Shown here: positions 8,646-15,908 of the stretch, piece after piece
How the letters are laid out: each line of letters opens with the position of its first letter
Numbering within the stretch: position 1 is the stretch's first letter
Assembly: GCF_003049645.1 (NCBI RefSeq)
Contig: NZ_PYWK01000001.1
Location: forward strand, 1,891,487 to 1,955,486
Direction of reading: 5' to 3'
From: Metasolibacillus fluoroglycofenilyticus
GTDB lineage: Bacteria; Bacillota; Bacilli; Bacillales_A; Planococcaceae
Length of the DNA stretch: 64,000 bases
The notes under the pieces: model-generated
The model's database searches: none
Told to the model about the DNA's origin: nothing
What the model saw: the letters and a program-made list of their open reading frames with translations, nothing else
Translations under genes and position numbers: made by a program

Positions 8646-9923
8646 TTATTGTGATGAATTTTGTTGCTCAACTTGCTTCGCTGCTGCACGATTTGCCGCT
8701 AGTAAAAACGGTGTATAGATAAGAACAGCTACGGCAATTAACACAATGCTTAGAATTGCACCTGAAGGAGATTGTGTAACTAACCAGCCATTAATAATTG
8801 GTGGTGTCGTCCATGGTGCTGCAACTGTTGCTGCTGGTACTAGACCCCATTTAGTTGCAAAATAAGCAATTGATACGTTAACCATCGGCGTTAAGATGAA
8901 CGGGAAGAATAAAATTGGATTTAAAACGATTGGTAATCCGAAGAGTAGTGGCTCGTTAATATTGAACAAACCTGGTGCAGCGGATAATTTACCGACCGTG
9001 CTGTATTGTTTATTTTTACGTGAAACAATGAAAATGGCAATAATTAAAGCGATTGTTGTACCTGAGCCGCCCATATTAACGAATGCATCGAAGAATGGTT
9101 TGTTAATAATATACGGCGCTACTTGACCTGCTTCAAGCGCTTCTACGTTTTTGGCAATTGCATCTAAATTAATTGTTTGCATGAATGGGTCAATGATGTT
9201 TGCTCCATGAATACCGAATGTCCAAACAAATGCTGGTACAAATGCTAAAATAAGTGCCGCCACCCACGTATTCGTTAGACCCATAAATGGCTCTTGAACT
9301 AATGTATAGAACTGACCAATAACGTCTGGAGCATCGAACAAGATTGAAATTAATGTACGGATTAACGCTAAAAGACCTACAGTAATAATCGCTGGGAATA
9401 ATGAAGCAAATGATTTTGCTACGGCATCTGGCACACCAGCCGGCATTTTAATTAATAATCTTGGATTGCCAGATAAACGAGAAAACATTTCTGCGGATAC
9501 AAGACTTAAAATAATTGCTAAGAAGATACCGCCTGTTCCAGTTGTTAAACCCGTTAAACCACCATCTCCATAAGTTGCGAATGTCATATAACTTGCAAGA
9601 CCAATCGCCCCACCTGCTAACGCATCTTTACTATAGCTTTTCGTCAAATTGTAAGCGATTGTAAACGAAATTAGCAGCGACACAATGGCAAATGTAGCAC
9701 CCCATACATTACCACCCCACTGTGTCCAAATTCCCTCTCCAAAAACTGAATTCATAAAATCTTTGTATGCCTCAATTGGTAAATTATTTACTAAAACAGC
9801 TAATGACCCAACAATCATTAATGGCATAATCGCAATGAAGCCATCTCGAATTGCTACTAGATGCCGTTGATTTCCTATTCTTGATGCGACAGGAACAAAT
9901 TTCTCCTCTAAAAATTTGAACAT
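8646..9923 (-). CDS. PTS permease subunit IIC, lactose/cellobiose (CelB-like) family
   Basis: 425 residues with about ten hydrophobic segments. Family features are the N-terminus FVPVASRIGNQRHLVAIRDG and the late loop LFNINEPLLFGLPIVLNP, typical of EIIC of the cellobiose/chitobiose/lichenan group. It forms the membrane channel of the phosphotransferase system with the separate IIA and IIB proteins encoded upstream. The partner MupG suggests a MurNAc-GlcNAc or similar beta-linked disaccharide as substrate rather than cellobiose; chitobiose is the main alternative. The open frame extends to 9953, but ATG at 9923 with AAGGGGAG upstream gives the normal EIIC N-terminus. Confidence 0.9.
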   Translation of the reverse strand: MFKFLEEKFVPVASRIGNQRHLVAIRDGFIAIMPLMIVGSLAVLVNNLPIEAYKDFMNSVFGEGIWTQWGGNVWGATFAIVSLLISFTIAYNLTKSYSKDALAGGAIGLASYMTFATYGDGGLTGLTTGTGGIFLAIILSLVSAEMFSRLSGNPRLLIKMPAGVPDAVAKSFASLFPAIITVGLLALIRTLISILFDAPDVIGQFYTLVQEPFMGLTNTWVAALILAFVPAFVWTFGIHGANIIDPFMQTINLDAIAKNVEALEAGQVAPYIINKPFFDAFVNMGGSGTTIALIIAIFIVSRKNKQYSTVGKLSAAPGLFNINEPLLFGLPIVLNPILFFPFILTPMVNVSIAYFATKWGLVPAATVAAPWTTPPIINGWLVTQSPSGAILSIVLIAVAVLIYTPFLLAANRAAAKQVEQQNSSQ

Positions 9924-9947
9924 TTTTATACACTCCCCTTTTGTGTT

Positions 9948-10060
9948 TATCAATTACGCCTTGGCTAACTTTAGTCCGGTTTTTTTAAGTTAATCCGGTA
10001 CAAAAAACATGTGCTCCTGCGGTTACTCGGCGCAATAACCATTGCTGAAAGACGTTAAAT
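9948..10060. repeat. Intergenic modular repeat, copy A (short form)
   Basis: It starts TATCAATTACGCCTTGGCTAAC and ends TTGCTGAAAGACGTTAAAT. The same left edge occurs at 47335 (TATCAATTTCGCCTCGGC) and a related one at 50377; similar right edges occur at 24400, 47565 and 50590. It lies between the PTS IIA and IIC genes, inside the operon, and contains CCGG/CCGG and GCGGTTACTC..-type short palindromes. No reading frame of note. Confidence 0.55.
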
Positions 10061-10164
10061 AACATCACTTTCCCCTTTTTACAGCAACTACAAGAAAATT
10101 CACGAAAAACGAAACGATGAAATATTCCCCTTATTTCATAAAGAGATAATAATTTTCCGCAGAA

Positions 10165-10485
10165 CTACTCCCCCTTTATCCGTTCATGTACTTCTACTAA
10201 TTCTTGCGCTAAATCACGAAATGTAATGGCATTCATTAAATGATCCTGAGCATGAATTAATAATAATGAAACCTCTACATTTTGACCTTGCGCCTCTTGC
10301 TGTAATAACCCTGTTTGTGCATGATGCGCTTCAATAATAGCTTCATTTGCTAGCATCATTTTGTCTTTTGCTGCATCAAAGTCTCCTGTTTTTGCAAATT
10401 GAATTGCCTCCATACACTCACTTTTGGCATTGCCGCTATGCAAAATTAATCCCATAACAGCTTGTAATAAAGCCTCTTGTTCCAT
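10165..10485 (-). CDS. PTS phosphocarrier subunit IIA, lactose/cellobiose family
   Basis: 106 residues, the usual size of CelC/LacF-type EIIA, an all-helical trimer. The phosphorylated histidine is probably the first His of LLLIHAQDHLMNA near residue 78, in the conserved context of the family. It passes phosphate from HPr to the IIB protein encoded 12 bases upstream. It is separated from the IIC gene by 241 bases that contain a repeat, which is unusual for such tightly linked genes. Confidence 0.92.
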   Translation of the reverse strand: MEQEALLQAVMGLILHSGNAKSECMEAIQFAKTGDFDAAKDKMMLANEAIIEAHHAQTGLLQQEAQGQNVEVSLLLIHAQDHLMNAITFRDLAQELVEVHERIKGE

Positions 10486-10497
10486 CTTCTACACCTC

Positions 10498-10809
10498 TTA
10501 TCCAATTAAAGTAAGTGCATGTTTTAAAACATTCGCACCATTCATCATGCCGTAATCCGTCATTTTGATTACATCAATTGGAATATTTTTATCCTTATAT
10601 TTAGCTTCGAATGCCCCTTTTAAATAACGAACTTGTGGTCCTAGTAAAAGCACATCTATCGACTTTTCACCTAATACTTTATCAACCTCCCCTTCTGCAA
10701 TTGCAAAAATGTCCACCTCTAAATTTTGGCTTTTTGCTGCTTCCTGCATTTTCGAAACTAGTAAACTAGTACTCATTCCTGCAACACAAACTAACATAAT
10801 ATTTTTCAT
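10498..10809 (-). CDS. PTS subunit IIB, lactose/cellobiose family
   Basis: 103 residues with the phosphocysteine loop at Cys8 (MLVCVAGMSTSLL), standard for CelA-type EIIB. It phosphorylates the sugar during transport through IIC. First gene of the cluster IIB-IIA-IIC-mupG-kinase; its upstream region carries NagR-like operators and a cre-like site. Confidence 0.93.
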   Translation of the reverse strand: MKNIMLVCVAGMSTSLLVSKMQEAAKSQNLEVDIFAIAEGEVDKVLGEKSIDVLLLGPQVRYLKGAFEAKYKDKNIPIDVIKMTDYGMMNGANVLKHALTLIG

Positions 10810-10855
10810 AGTAATTCTCCCTCTCTAAAATAAGTATTTTTTATTTATTTCATCA

Positions 10856-10870
10856 TTGAAATCGTTTTCT
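10856..10870. promoter_or_regulatory. CcpA cre-like site upstream of the IIB gene
   Basis: TTGAAATCGTTTTCT fits the Bacillus catabolite-responsive element WTGNAANCGNWNNCW at every fixed position. It lies 47 bases upstream of the IIB start. HPr in this window keeps the regulatory serine, so CcpA control is plausible. Binding is inferred. Confidence 0.55.
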
Positions 10871-10890
10871 TAAAAGAAGAATATCATCAA

Positions 10891-10906
10891 TTGGTATATA
10901 CCACAA
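10891..10906. promoter_or_regulatory. NagR/YvoA-type operator 1 (PTS-mupG operon)
   Basis: TTGGTATATACCACAA contains the perfect 12-base palindrome TGGTATATACCA. It closely resembles the dre operator bound by NagR (YvoA) of B. subtilis (TGGTATAGACCA-like). It lies 82 bases upstream of the IIB start. On the minus strand it would fall between a possible -35 (TTGTGG) and -10 (TATTCT). Confidence 0.6.
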
Positions 10907-10949
10907 TAGCGTTTTTTGAATTTTCTATCTTCTAAAAATAATAAAAGAA

Positions 10950-10964
10950 ACTGGACTATATGCA
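10950..10964. promoter_or_regulatory. Degenerate NagR-type half operator
   Basis: ACTGGACTATATGCA keeps one arm (CTGGACTATA) of the operator at 10994..11009 in the other orientation. Probably a weak accessory site; low confidence. Confidence 0.3.
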
Positions 10965-10993
10965 ATTTATAGCTGTAACCTAACATCCCTTAT

Positions 10994-11009
10994 ACTGGTA
11001 TAGTCCAGA
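10994..11009. promoter_or_regulatory. NagR/YvoA-type operator 2
   Basis: ACTGGTATAGTCCAGA is an imperfect palindrome with arms CTGG/CCAG and a GGTATAG core, as in dre sites. It is placed between the acetyltransferase 3' end (11103) and the IIB gene, about 100 bases upstream of operator 1, a spacing that could allow looping. Confidence 0.5.
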
Positions 11010-11102
11010 AAAAAACTGAAAATTTTTTTGTTTAACACATGTTTTATTTAATTGTTAGCTTGAAAATTACACTTAGGGAAGTGTGCCATTATAATTCAGC
11101 GA

Positions 11103-12281
11103 TTAAAAATACTCATAGAATACAGGTTTTCCTGCTGGCAATGCCTGCTGCCAACTCCCAATAATTTCTTGTTTCAAGGAACGCTGTGCATACATTACTG
11201 CATCTTGAACAGATAAATAACCAACCATCATCGCCGAAAATAAATTAATAGGCAATGCAAGAATTTCATTATCATCAATAGAATCTTCCTCTAGGGCTGT
11301 GATTTTCCTCTCACTACTAATTTCAAATAACTGCTCATTCCATGGGCAAAACGAATCTTCCAGACGAACATATAAGCTTCTTGTAATAATTCCCCATTTA
11401 TATTGCTGCATAAAGGACTGCACATCAACGATTCGTACCATCACATCTTGCACAACTTCACGTTCAAATTGAGGCTCTGGAAAGTAATAGCCGAAAGAAG
11501 CATGATTCGCTGTTACCCCTTTTATTTCAGTGATGCTTGCAGCATGTGCCGTCACGTAACGCCAAATGGCTTGCTCTGCTAAAATATCCTCGGCAATGAA
11601 ATCATGAATGAAAAATGTTGTGTTTACTATTTCATAACGAATATACGCAGCCACCTTATTATCCTTGTAATACAATGCAAAATGGCTATTTTGTTGCCTT
11701 TTAGCTAAGCGATTCCACCATGCATCATCCCTTAGCATAACTCCATTTGTTACAGAAGCTCTTTCATTATAAAATGCTTTCACCTGCTGAAATAATTCTT
11801 CATCAAGCCATTCAAAGCTCGTGCGCTTTATTACGTCTAATTGCTTTCCTAAAGCAGGAAATTTGTCGGATGGAATCACATAATTTAACTTTTCGAAAAA
11901 AAGCTCCCAACCAAAATAGCGATAAAAAGATACTGAAAAAGGCGCTAAAACAGAAATCGTTTGCCCATTAGCTTTCATTTGATTTAATGATTCAATCATA
12001 AGCTTTTTTACAATGCCTTGTTGGCGATATTCAGGGTAGGAGGCAACAAAGGCAATCCCACCCATTTTATAGTTTTTGTTGTAAATTGTTATGTTAAGTG
12101 GTAAAACAAGCACTTGACCAACAACTTTATTACCATCATATGCCCCTAAAGTTGTACTATGCTGAACCCAATAATGAAAATCTTCCTTACGCGCTTCTGT
12201 ATATTTATTAGGAAAACAATAATCTCTTAAACGGTGAATTTGCCAATAGTCATTTTCTTGTACTTTTTGAATGTGTACCAC
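11103..12281 (-). CDS. Eis-like GNAT N-acetyltransferase
   Basis: 392 residues. The N-terminal GNAT domain has the acetyl-CoA loop YPEYRQQGIVKKLM near residue 85; a second GNAT-like domain and a C-terminal SCP2-like part follow, ending in a terminal Phe (VFYEYF) as in Eis proteins, where the terminal carboxylate takes part in catalysis. Mycobacterial Eis acetylates amines, including aminoglycosides; Bacillales homologues have no known substrate. GTG start at 12281 behind AGGGGTG. It lies 17 bases downstream of the NagR-like regulator, so probably one transcript. An amino-sugar or peptide amine is a possible substrate, but that is a guess. Confidence 0.8.
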   Translation of the reverse strand: MVHIQKVQENDYWQIHRLRDYCFPNKYTEARKEDFHYWVQHSTTLGAYDGNKVVGQVLVLPLNITIYNKNYKMGGIAFVASYPEYRQQGIVKKLMIESLNQMKANGQTISVLAPFSVSFYRYFGWELFFEKLNYVIPSDKFPALGKQLDVIKRTSFEWLDEELFQQVKAFYNERASVTNGVMLRDDAWWNRLAKRQQNSHFALYYKDNKVAAYIRYEIVNTTFFIHDFIAEDILAEQAIWRYVTAHAASITEIKGVTANHASFGYYFPEPQFEREVVQDVMVRIVDVQSFMQQYKWGIITRSLYVRLEDSFCPWNEQLFEISSERKITALEEDSIDDNEILALPINLFSAMMVGYLSVQDAVMYAQRSLKQEIIGSWQQALPAGKPVFYEYF

Positions 12282-12298
12282 TTTTTCACCCCTATTAT

Positions 12299-13021
12299 TT
12301 ATCTTGAAATTTGGCTAATAAATTTATAACGATCTGCTCGATAAACACTGCGTACAAGCTCAAAAGGTGTATCATTTGTTAAATAGCTCGTGCGCTTTAT
12401 AATAAGAACAGGTGCAGCTTGATTTATTTGCAAAAATTTACTATCCTCTTTTGATACGATTGCGGCTTCCATTTGTTGAATCGCATTGCCGATTCTTTGT
12501 TGGAAAGCGGTTTCAATTAATGTGTACAAAGAGCCTTCTAATTTACTTGCATCTAGCATAGGATAAATTTTTACTGGAATGTACGTCCGTTCGATTGCCA
12601 TAGGTATTCCGTCTGCATTACGAATACGTATAACGAAAAACACTTCCTCTCCTAGCTCTAGCTGCAAATCTTTTGCTACTTCAACTGATGGGATAATTTT
12701 TTCGAAACGTACTACCTTGCTACTCGGAACCATATTTCTTGCTCGCATATCCTCCGTAAAGCTAGTTAGCCCTTGTAGAGGCTGCTCTAATTTCGGATTT
12801 GCTACAAAAGTGCCCCTACCTTTTTCACGGTAAAGTAGACCGTCATTTACTAAGTTTGTAATGGATTGCCTAACTGTCATTCTACTCACATCAAATTGTA
12901 CCGAAAGCTCTCTTTCAGATGGGATGGCATCACCAATTTTATATTCCTCTGCAAGTATTCGTTGTTTAATAATCTCCTCGATTTGTATATAAATCGGTAT
13001 ATATGAATTTTTATCTAACAA
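12299..13021 (-). CDS. nagR: GntR/HutC-family regulator, NagR (YvoA)-like
   Basis: 240 residues: an N-terminal winged helix-turn-helix at about 8-72 (YIPIYIQIEEIIKQRI, then PSERELSVQFDVSRMTVRQ) and a C-terminal UTRA effector domain. This is the architecture of NagR/YvoA, which represses GlcNAc genes and is released by GlcN-6-P or GlcNAc-6-P. TTG start behind GGGGGGAGAAAA. NagR-like operators precede this gene, the PTS-mupG operon and the nagE operon, so I infer a shared, autoregulated regulon. An alternative name, without the operator evidence, would be a generic HutC-type regulator. Confidence 0.85.
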   Translation of the reverse strand: MLDKNSYIPIYIQIEEIIKQRILAEEYKIGDAIPSERELSVQFDVSRMTVRQSITNLVNDGLLYREKGRGTFVANPKLEQPLQGLTSFTEDMRARNMVPSSKVVRFEKIIPSVEVAKDLQLELGEEVFFVIRIRNADGIPMAIERTYIPVKIYPMLDASKLEGSLYTLIETAFQQRIGNAIQQMEAAIVSKEDSKFLQINQAAPVLIIKRTSYLTNDTPFELVRSVYRADRYKFISQISR

Positions 13022-13072
13022 TTTTCTCCCCCCTAACTTTGTTTGTATAACACAAATCCATTTTACAGGTAT

Positions 13073-13088
13073 AGTGGTATAGACTAAT
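13073..13088. promoter_or_regulatory. NagR-type operator upstream of nagR
   Basis: AGTGGTATAGACTAAT matches the dre pattern TGGTATAGACNA and lies 52 bases upstream of the nagR start. A second GGTATAG directly left of it (13068..13074, ACAGGTATAG) makes a tandem arrangement. It implies autorepression. Confidence 0.55.
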
Positions 13089-13200
13089 TATAAATGAAAA
13101 TATTCAAAATATAAAGCTGTGAATCTAAATCGAGTTTTCAAACATATTCTACTTAAGCTTTTCCTTGAATAAGGCATAATTAATATAAAATAGTTTATAA

Positions 13201-13500
13201 TTGAAAATAACCTTTGATTTAACAAACCCAAATGAAATTTCAACATATACCCTTGGGACAGTAGCTTTTGGTCAAGGGGGTATATTTTTGAACCAAGATG
13301 AAATGACATAGTATGGATTACATTATACATCTGTTATAAACGGGAAATTAAGATTACCATTTAGTGTTTTAGTACAAACATTTGGAAATACCGAAGTAGT
13401 TGGGGATACAATGATAGCGAAAAGTTATCCTTCTGTAAATTTAGGCTGGGTCATAAGCGATAACAATACTGATGGAGGAAGTAGAACTTTAGAATATTAA
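13201..13500 (+). pseudogene. Small gene interrupted by one in-frame TAG
   Basis: A 99-codon frame from TTG 13201 to TAA 13498 holds a single TAG at 13309 (codon 37). Both halves look like one beta-rich protein: the first ends AFGQGGIFLNQDEMT and the second continues with INGKLRLPFSVLVQTFGN and SYPSVNLGWVISDNN. No good ribosome site precedes the TTG, so the true 5' end may also be lost. I do not recognise the family. A local sequencing error or genuine decay both fit; TAG is a normal stop in this genome (niaR ends in it). Confidence 0.5.
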
Positions 13501-13591
13501 ATAAGTGCATGGGACCAACTTGAATTGATTTCTTAAGCGGTCTCTATACCGTTACACAAATATATTCCGAAAGGACTGTAAATTTATTAAC

Positions 13592-13684
13592 TTAAAAAAG
13601 CTAATCTTCCTATTTGTTATTATAGTTATTATGTTTGTATTATTCTTTTTCCGTTTAACTAATGAGAGGGAGGGGCTTCTATGA
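13592..13684 (+). pseudogene. Short membrane-anchor ORF lacking a usual start codon
   Basis: A frame encoding LKKLIFLFVIIVIIMFVLFF and then RLTNEREGLL ends with TGA at 13682, overlapping the next ATG (ATGA). It has the charge and hydrophobicity of an N-terminal signal anchor, and AAAGGA lies about 20 bases upstream. There is no ATG, GTG or TTG at its head: the first codon of the lysine-rich start is TTA, as if a TTG/ATG was lost. It could be the remains of a small membrane protein coupled to the next gene. Confidence 0.35.
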
Positions 13685-14536
13685 GGGACTCAAATACATA
13701 TCATGAAAAGTCAAGTCAACATACTGTAAAAAAAACAACTGAAAGTCGAACAACTGAAATTCACCTAAATCCTGAATATATTATTGACAGGGATTTAAAT
13801 TCATTTCAAACAGATGAAAAAGGTACTTTAGAAGGCTTTATTTGGTATAAATATTCAACAACAAAAGAAAATCAACTTGCTGTTTATGCCTTTTTAGAAA
13901 ATGATGCTACACCTGTAAATATAGAAATAAATGAGTCTATTGCTCCCTATCATATGATTAATATACCGAAAGAAGGAGGTAAAAAGGTACCGTTCACTAT
14001 AACAAATCTACCACAAGGTGAGCATATTCTCTATATATTAGGGGAAAAAGTGCTTAATCACAGCGTGCAGGACCCTATGGAAATATATGATACACAGTGT
14101 ATCCAGAAATTTTCTTTCTGTAAAAGTGAATAACGAGCATTCAGAAACAGCTACAATTTCAAGCTCTTATATGACAGCGCAAAAAATAGAGGATTTAAAA
14201 AATGAAACTTCTGTCATCATGCAAATGTATGAAGATTCTAACTTAATAAAGGAAGCTGAATTGCTAAATCGTAAGGATGAGTATTTTTTAACGATAGAAA
14301 ATCAATATGATTTCGAATTAAAGGCACATTTAAAGCTGATTTCCGAATATGAAGCTTTTGAATTGCAGCAAATAATTGTTGCACCAAGCTCGAAAGTAGT
14401 AGTCCCCCTTAACTTTCAGGCCTATCATTTAATGAATAGCGCTCGGCTCATAATGGTTGCCGCACCTTCAGAGCCATTGCATACTGACTATTCGTTGCGA
14501 ATTGTTAAAACAACAAAACGAATGAGAGCGTCCTAA
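13681..14536 (+). pseudogene. Unrecognised two-domain protein gene split by a frameshift
   Basis: Frame 1 (13681..14133, 150 residues, ATG behind GAGGGAGGGG) and frame 2 (open from 14087 to 14536) overlap by 47 bases. Frame 1 runs to GEKVLNHSVQDPMEIYDTQ, then gives a short unrelated Cys-rich end; frame 2 picks up with RNFLSVKVNNEHSETATI and has no convincing ribosome site of its own. A net +1 shift near 14095-14115 would join them into about 280 residues with two similar beta-rich halves. No signal peptide, membrane segment or known domain seen. Two overlapping genes remain possible. It ends inside a terminator stem. Confidence 0.5.
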
Positions 14537-14569
14537 AAGCAGTGCATGACCTGCTTTTAGGACGCTTTT
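14528..14569 (+). terminator. Terminator overlapping the stop codon
   Basis: GCGTCCTAAAAGCAG pairs perfectly with CTGCTTTTAGGACGC over 15 bases, followed by TTTT. The TAA stop of the preceding frame lies within the left arm. Confidence 0.85.
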
Positions 14570-14661
14570 AATGATGTTTCATCAAAGAAATAACTAAATA
14601 AATAGAGGAGAAAATGTTAGGCTTATCGGCTTGCTTTCAAATTTAAAATAAAGTGAACCTT

Positions 14662-14794
14662 CAATCAGTGGGGGTTTTCGTACATCCCCCACTGATTGGT
14701 AGTTTCACCAGTCGGGTTTTTACAGGCTGTTTGATCCCCCACTTCAACATCTTGGTTTTACCTGCTGTTTTGAAGTGGGGGTCTTACAGCCTGT
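14662..14794. repeat. Tandem strong hairpins, possible IS end remnant
   Basis: Hairpin 1 (14662..14698) pairs CAATCAGTGGGGG with CCCCCACTGATTG. Hairpin 2 (14722..14794) has an outer stem ACAGGCTGT/ACAGCCTGT and an inner stem GATCCCCCACTTCAA/TTGAAGTGGGGGTC. The stems are too long and GC-rich for this AT-rich gap and have no T-run, so they are not ordinary terminators. Subterminal hairpins of this kind occur at IS200/IS605-family ends. No transposase or TnpB reading frame is left, and the rest of the 359-base gap shows nothing else. Confidence 0.5.
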
Positions 14795-14895
14795 TAATAC
14801 GGGATAAATGTAAAGCGAATTTTTCACTACACTGAAGAGAAGCTCGATTTTTGATATAATCCCTCGATGAAGTGAAAATCACATTGATTGCCCCC

Positions 14896-15240
14896 CTAAA
14901 TTTGCAGTCGCAATCTTGCACAACGCTTTTTTGTTTCCTTATAAAGCTCGTCTAACTGACGGTAGCTTGCATATTGGGCTGGGTTAGCTCTAATAAAAGC
15001 TAAGCGCTCCCCTCCGTTTAACGGCAGTAGCTCATAGCTTGCTTGCGTGTCGTAGCCCTCCACCTCTGAAGCAATCATTAAAAATTGCAAAAAGTGCTCA
15101 ATCCCCTGATGCATAAAGGGCTCTGCTTGCCCATTTCTCGCTTCATGGGCAGCGTGTATTTGTTCACGCAGCGCGTTCCAATTCACATACCACTCGTCAA
15201 CAGCCTGCTGTGAAATTAGTTGTTTATTGACAGCAATCAT
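14896..15240 (-). CDS. ypoC: YpoC family protein
   Basis: 114 residues, helical and charged, with the central PFMHQGIEHFLQFL. It matches YpoC by position, directly after nth in dnaD-nth-ypoC as in B. subtilis, and by general length. Function unknown. The start ATG overlaps the nth stop by four bases (ATGA), so it is translationally coupled. Confidence 0.75.
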   Translation of the reverse strand: MIAVNKQLISQQAVDEWYVNWNALREQIHAAHEARNGQAEPFMHQGIEHFLQFLMIASEVEGYDTQASYELLPLNGGERLAFIRANPAQYASYRQLDELYKETKKRCARLRLQI

Positions 15241-15896
15241 TGTTTAACAAGCCCTTTCTTTAGACGCTTTTGCCCTTCCCTGCAATCATCTAATAAAGGG
15301 CATGTGTGGCAGCTAGGGTTTTGTGCCTTGCAATGATAGCGCCCAAAGAAAATCATTTGATGATGTGCTTTTGACCATCTTTCAATCGGCGTTTTCTTCA
15401 TAATTGTTTGCTCTACTTCAAGCACATTATCTTTCCAGCGACAAAGACCTAGACGCTTTGTAATCCGCTCGACATGTGTATCGACTGCCATTGCCGGTAT
15501 ATCAAAGGCTACCGATAATACAACATTCGCAGTTTTGCGCCCAACACCTGGTAATGTGACAAGCTCCTCGCGACTAGCAGGCACTTCACCACCATATTCT
15601 GTAAGTAGACGCTGACATAATAATTGAATGTTTTTAGCTTTATTACGATACAGTCCAATGGAGCGTATATCATTTTGTAATTCCTCAATAGATACAGCTA
15701 AATAGTCTTCTGGTGTTTTATATTTTTGAAATAAATCTTTTGTCACTTTATTAACAAGCACATCTGTACACTGTGCGGATAATAGTGTCGCAATTGTTAG
15801 CTCAAAAGGATTGTCATGCACGAGCTCACAATGCGCATCTGGAAACATTTTATCCATCTCGTCTAAAAAATGCATCCACTGCTTTTTCGTTAGCAT
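15237..15896 (-). CDS. nth: Endonuclease III (DNA glycosylase/AP lyase)
   Basis: 219 residues. The helix-hairpin-helix LPGVGRKTANVV holds the catalytic Lys121; the essential Asp139 is in AVDTHVERI; the 4Fe-4S cluster cysteines are Cys189, 196, 199 and 205 (C-X6-C-X2-C-X5-C). The enzyme removes oxidised pyrimidines and nicks the abasic site in base excision repair. It sits between dnaD and ypoC with short gaps, the conserved Bacillales operon. Confidence 0.97.
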   Translation of the reverse strand: MLTKKQWMHFLDEMDKMFPDAHCELVHDNPFELTIATLLSAQCTDVLVNKVTKDLFQKYKTPEDYLAVSIEELQNDIRSIGLYRNKAKNIQLLCQRLLTEYGGEVPASREELVTLPGVGRKTANVVLSVAFDIPAMAVDTHVERITKRLGLCRWKDNVLEVEQTIMKKTPIERWSKAHHQMIFFGRYHCKAQNPSCHTCPLLDDCREGQKRLKKGLVKQ

Positions 15897-15908
15897 CTCG
15901 CCGCCCCC

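Noticed and set aside
13088-13330. An 80-codon minus-strand frame
   Set aside because: It is antisense to the better-looking interrupted frame at 13201..13500 and has no ribosome site.
14662-14794. Rho-independent terminator or riboswitch
   Set aside because: No T-run follows either hairpin, and no gene follows in the right direction; ypoC is read from the other side.
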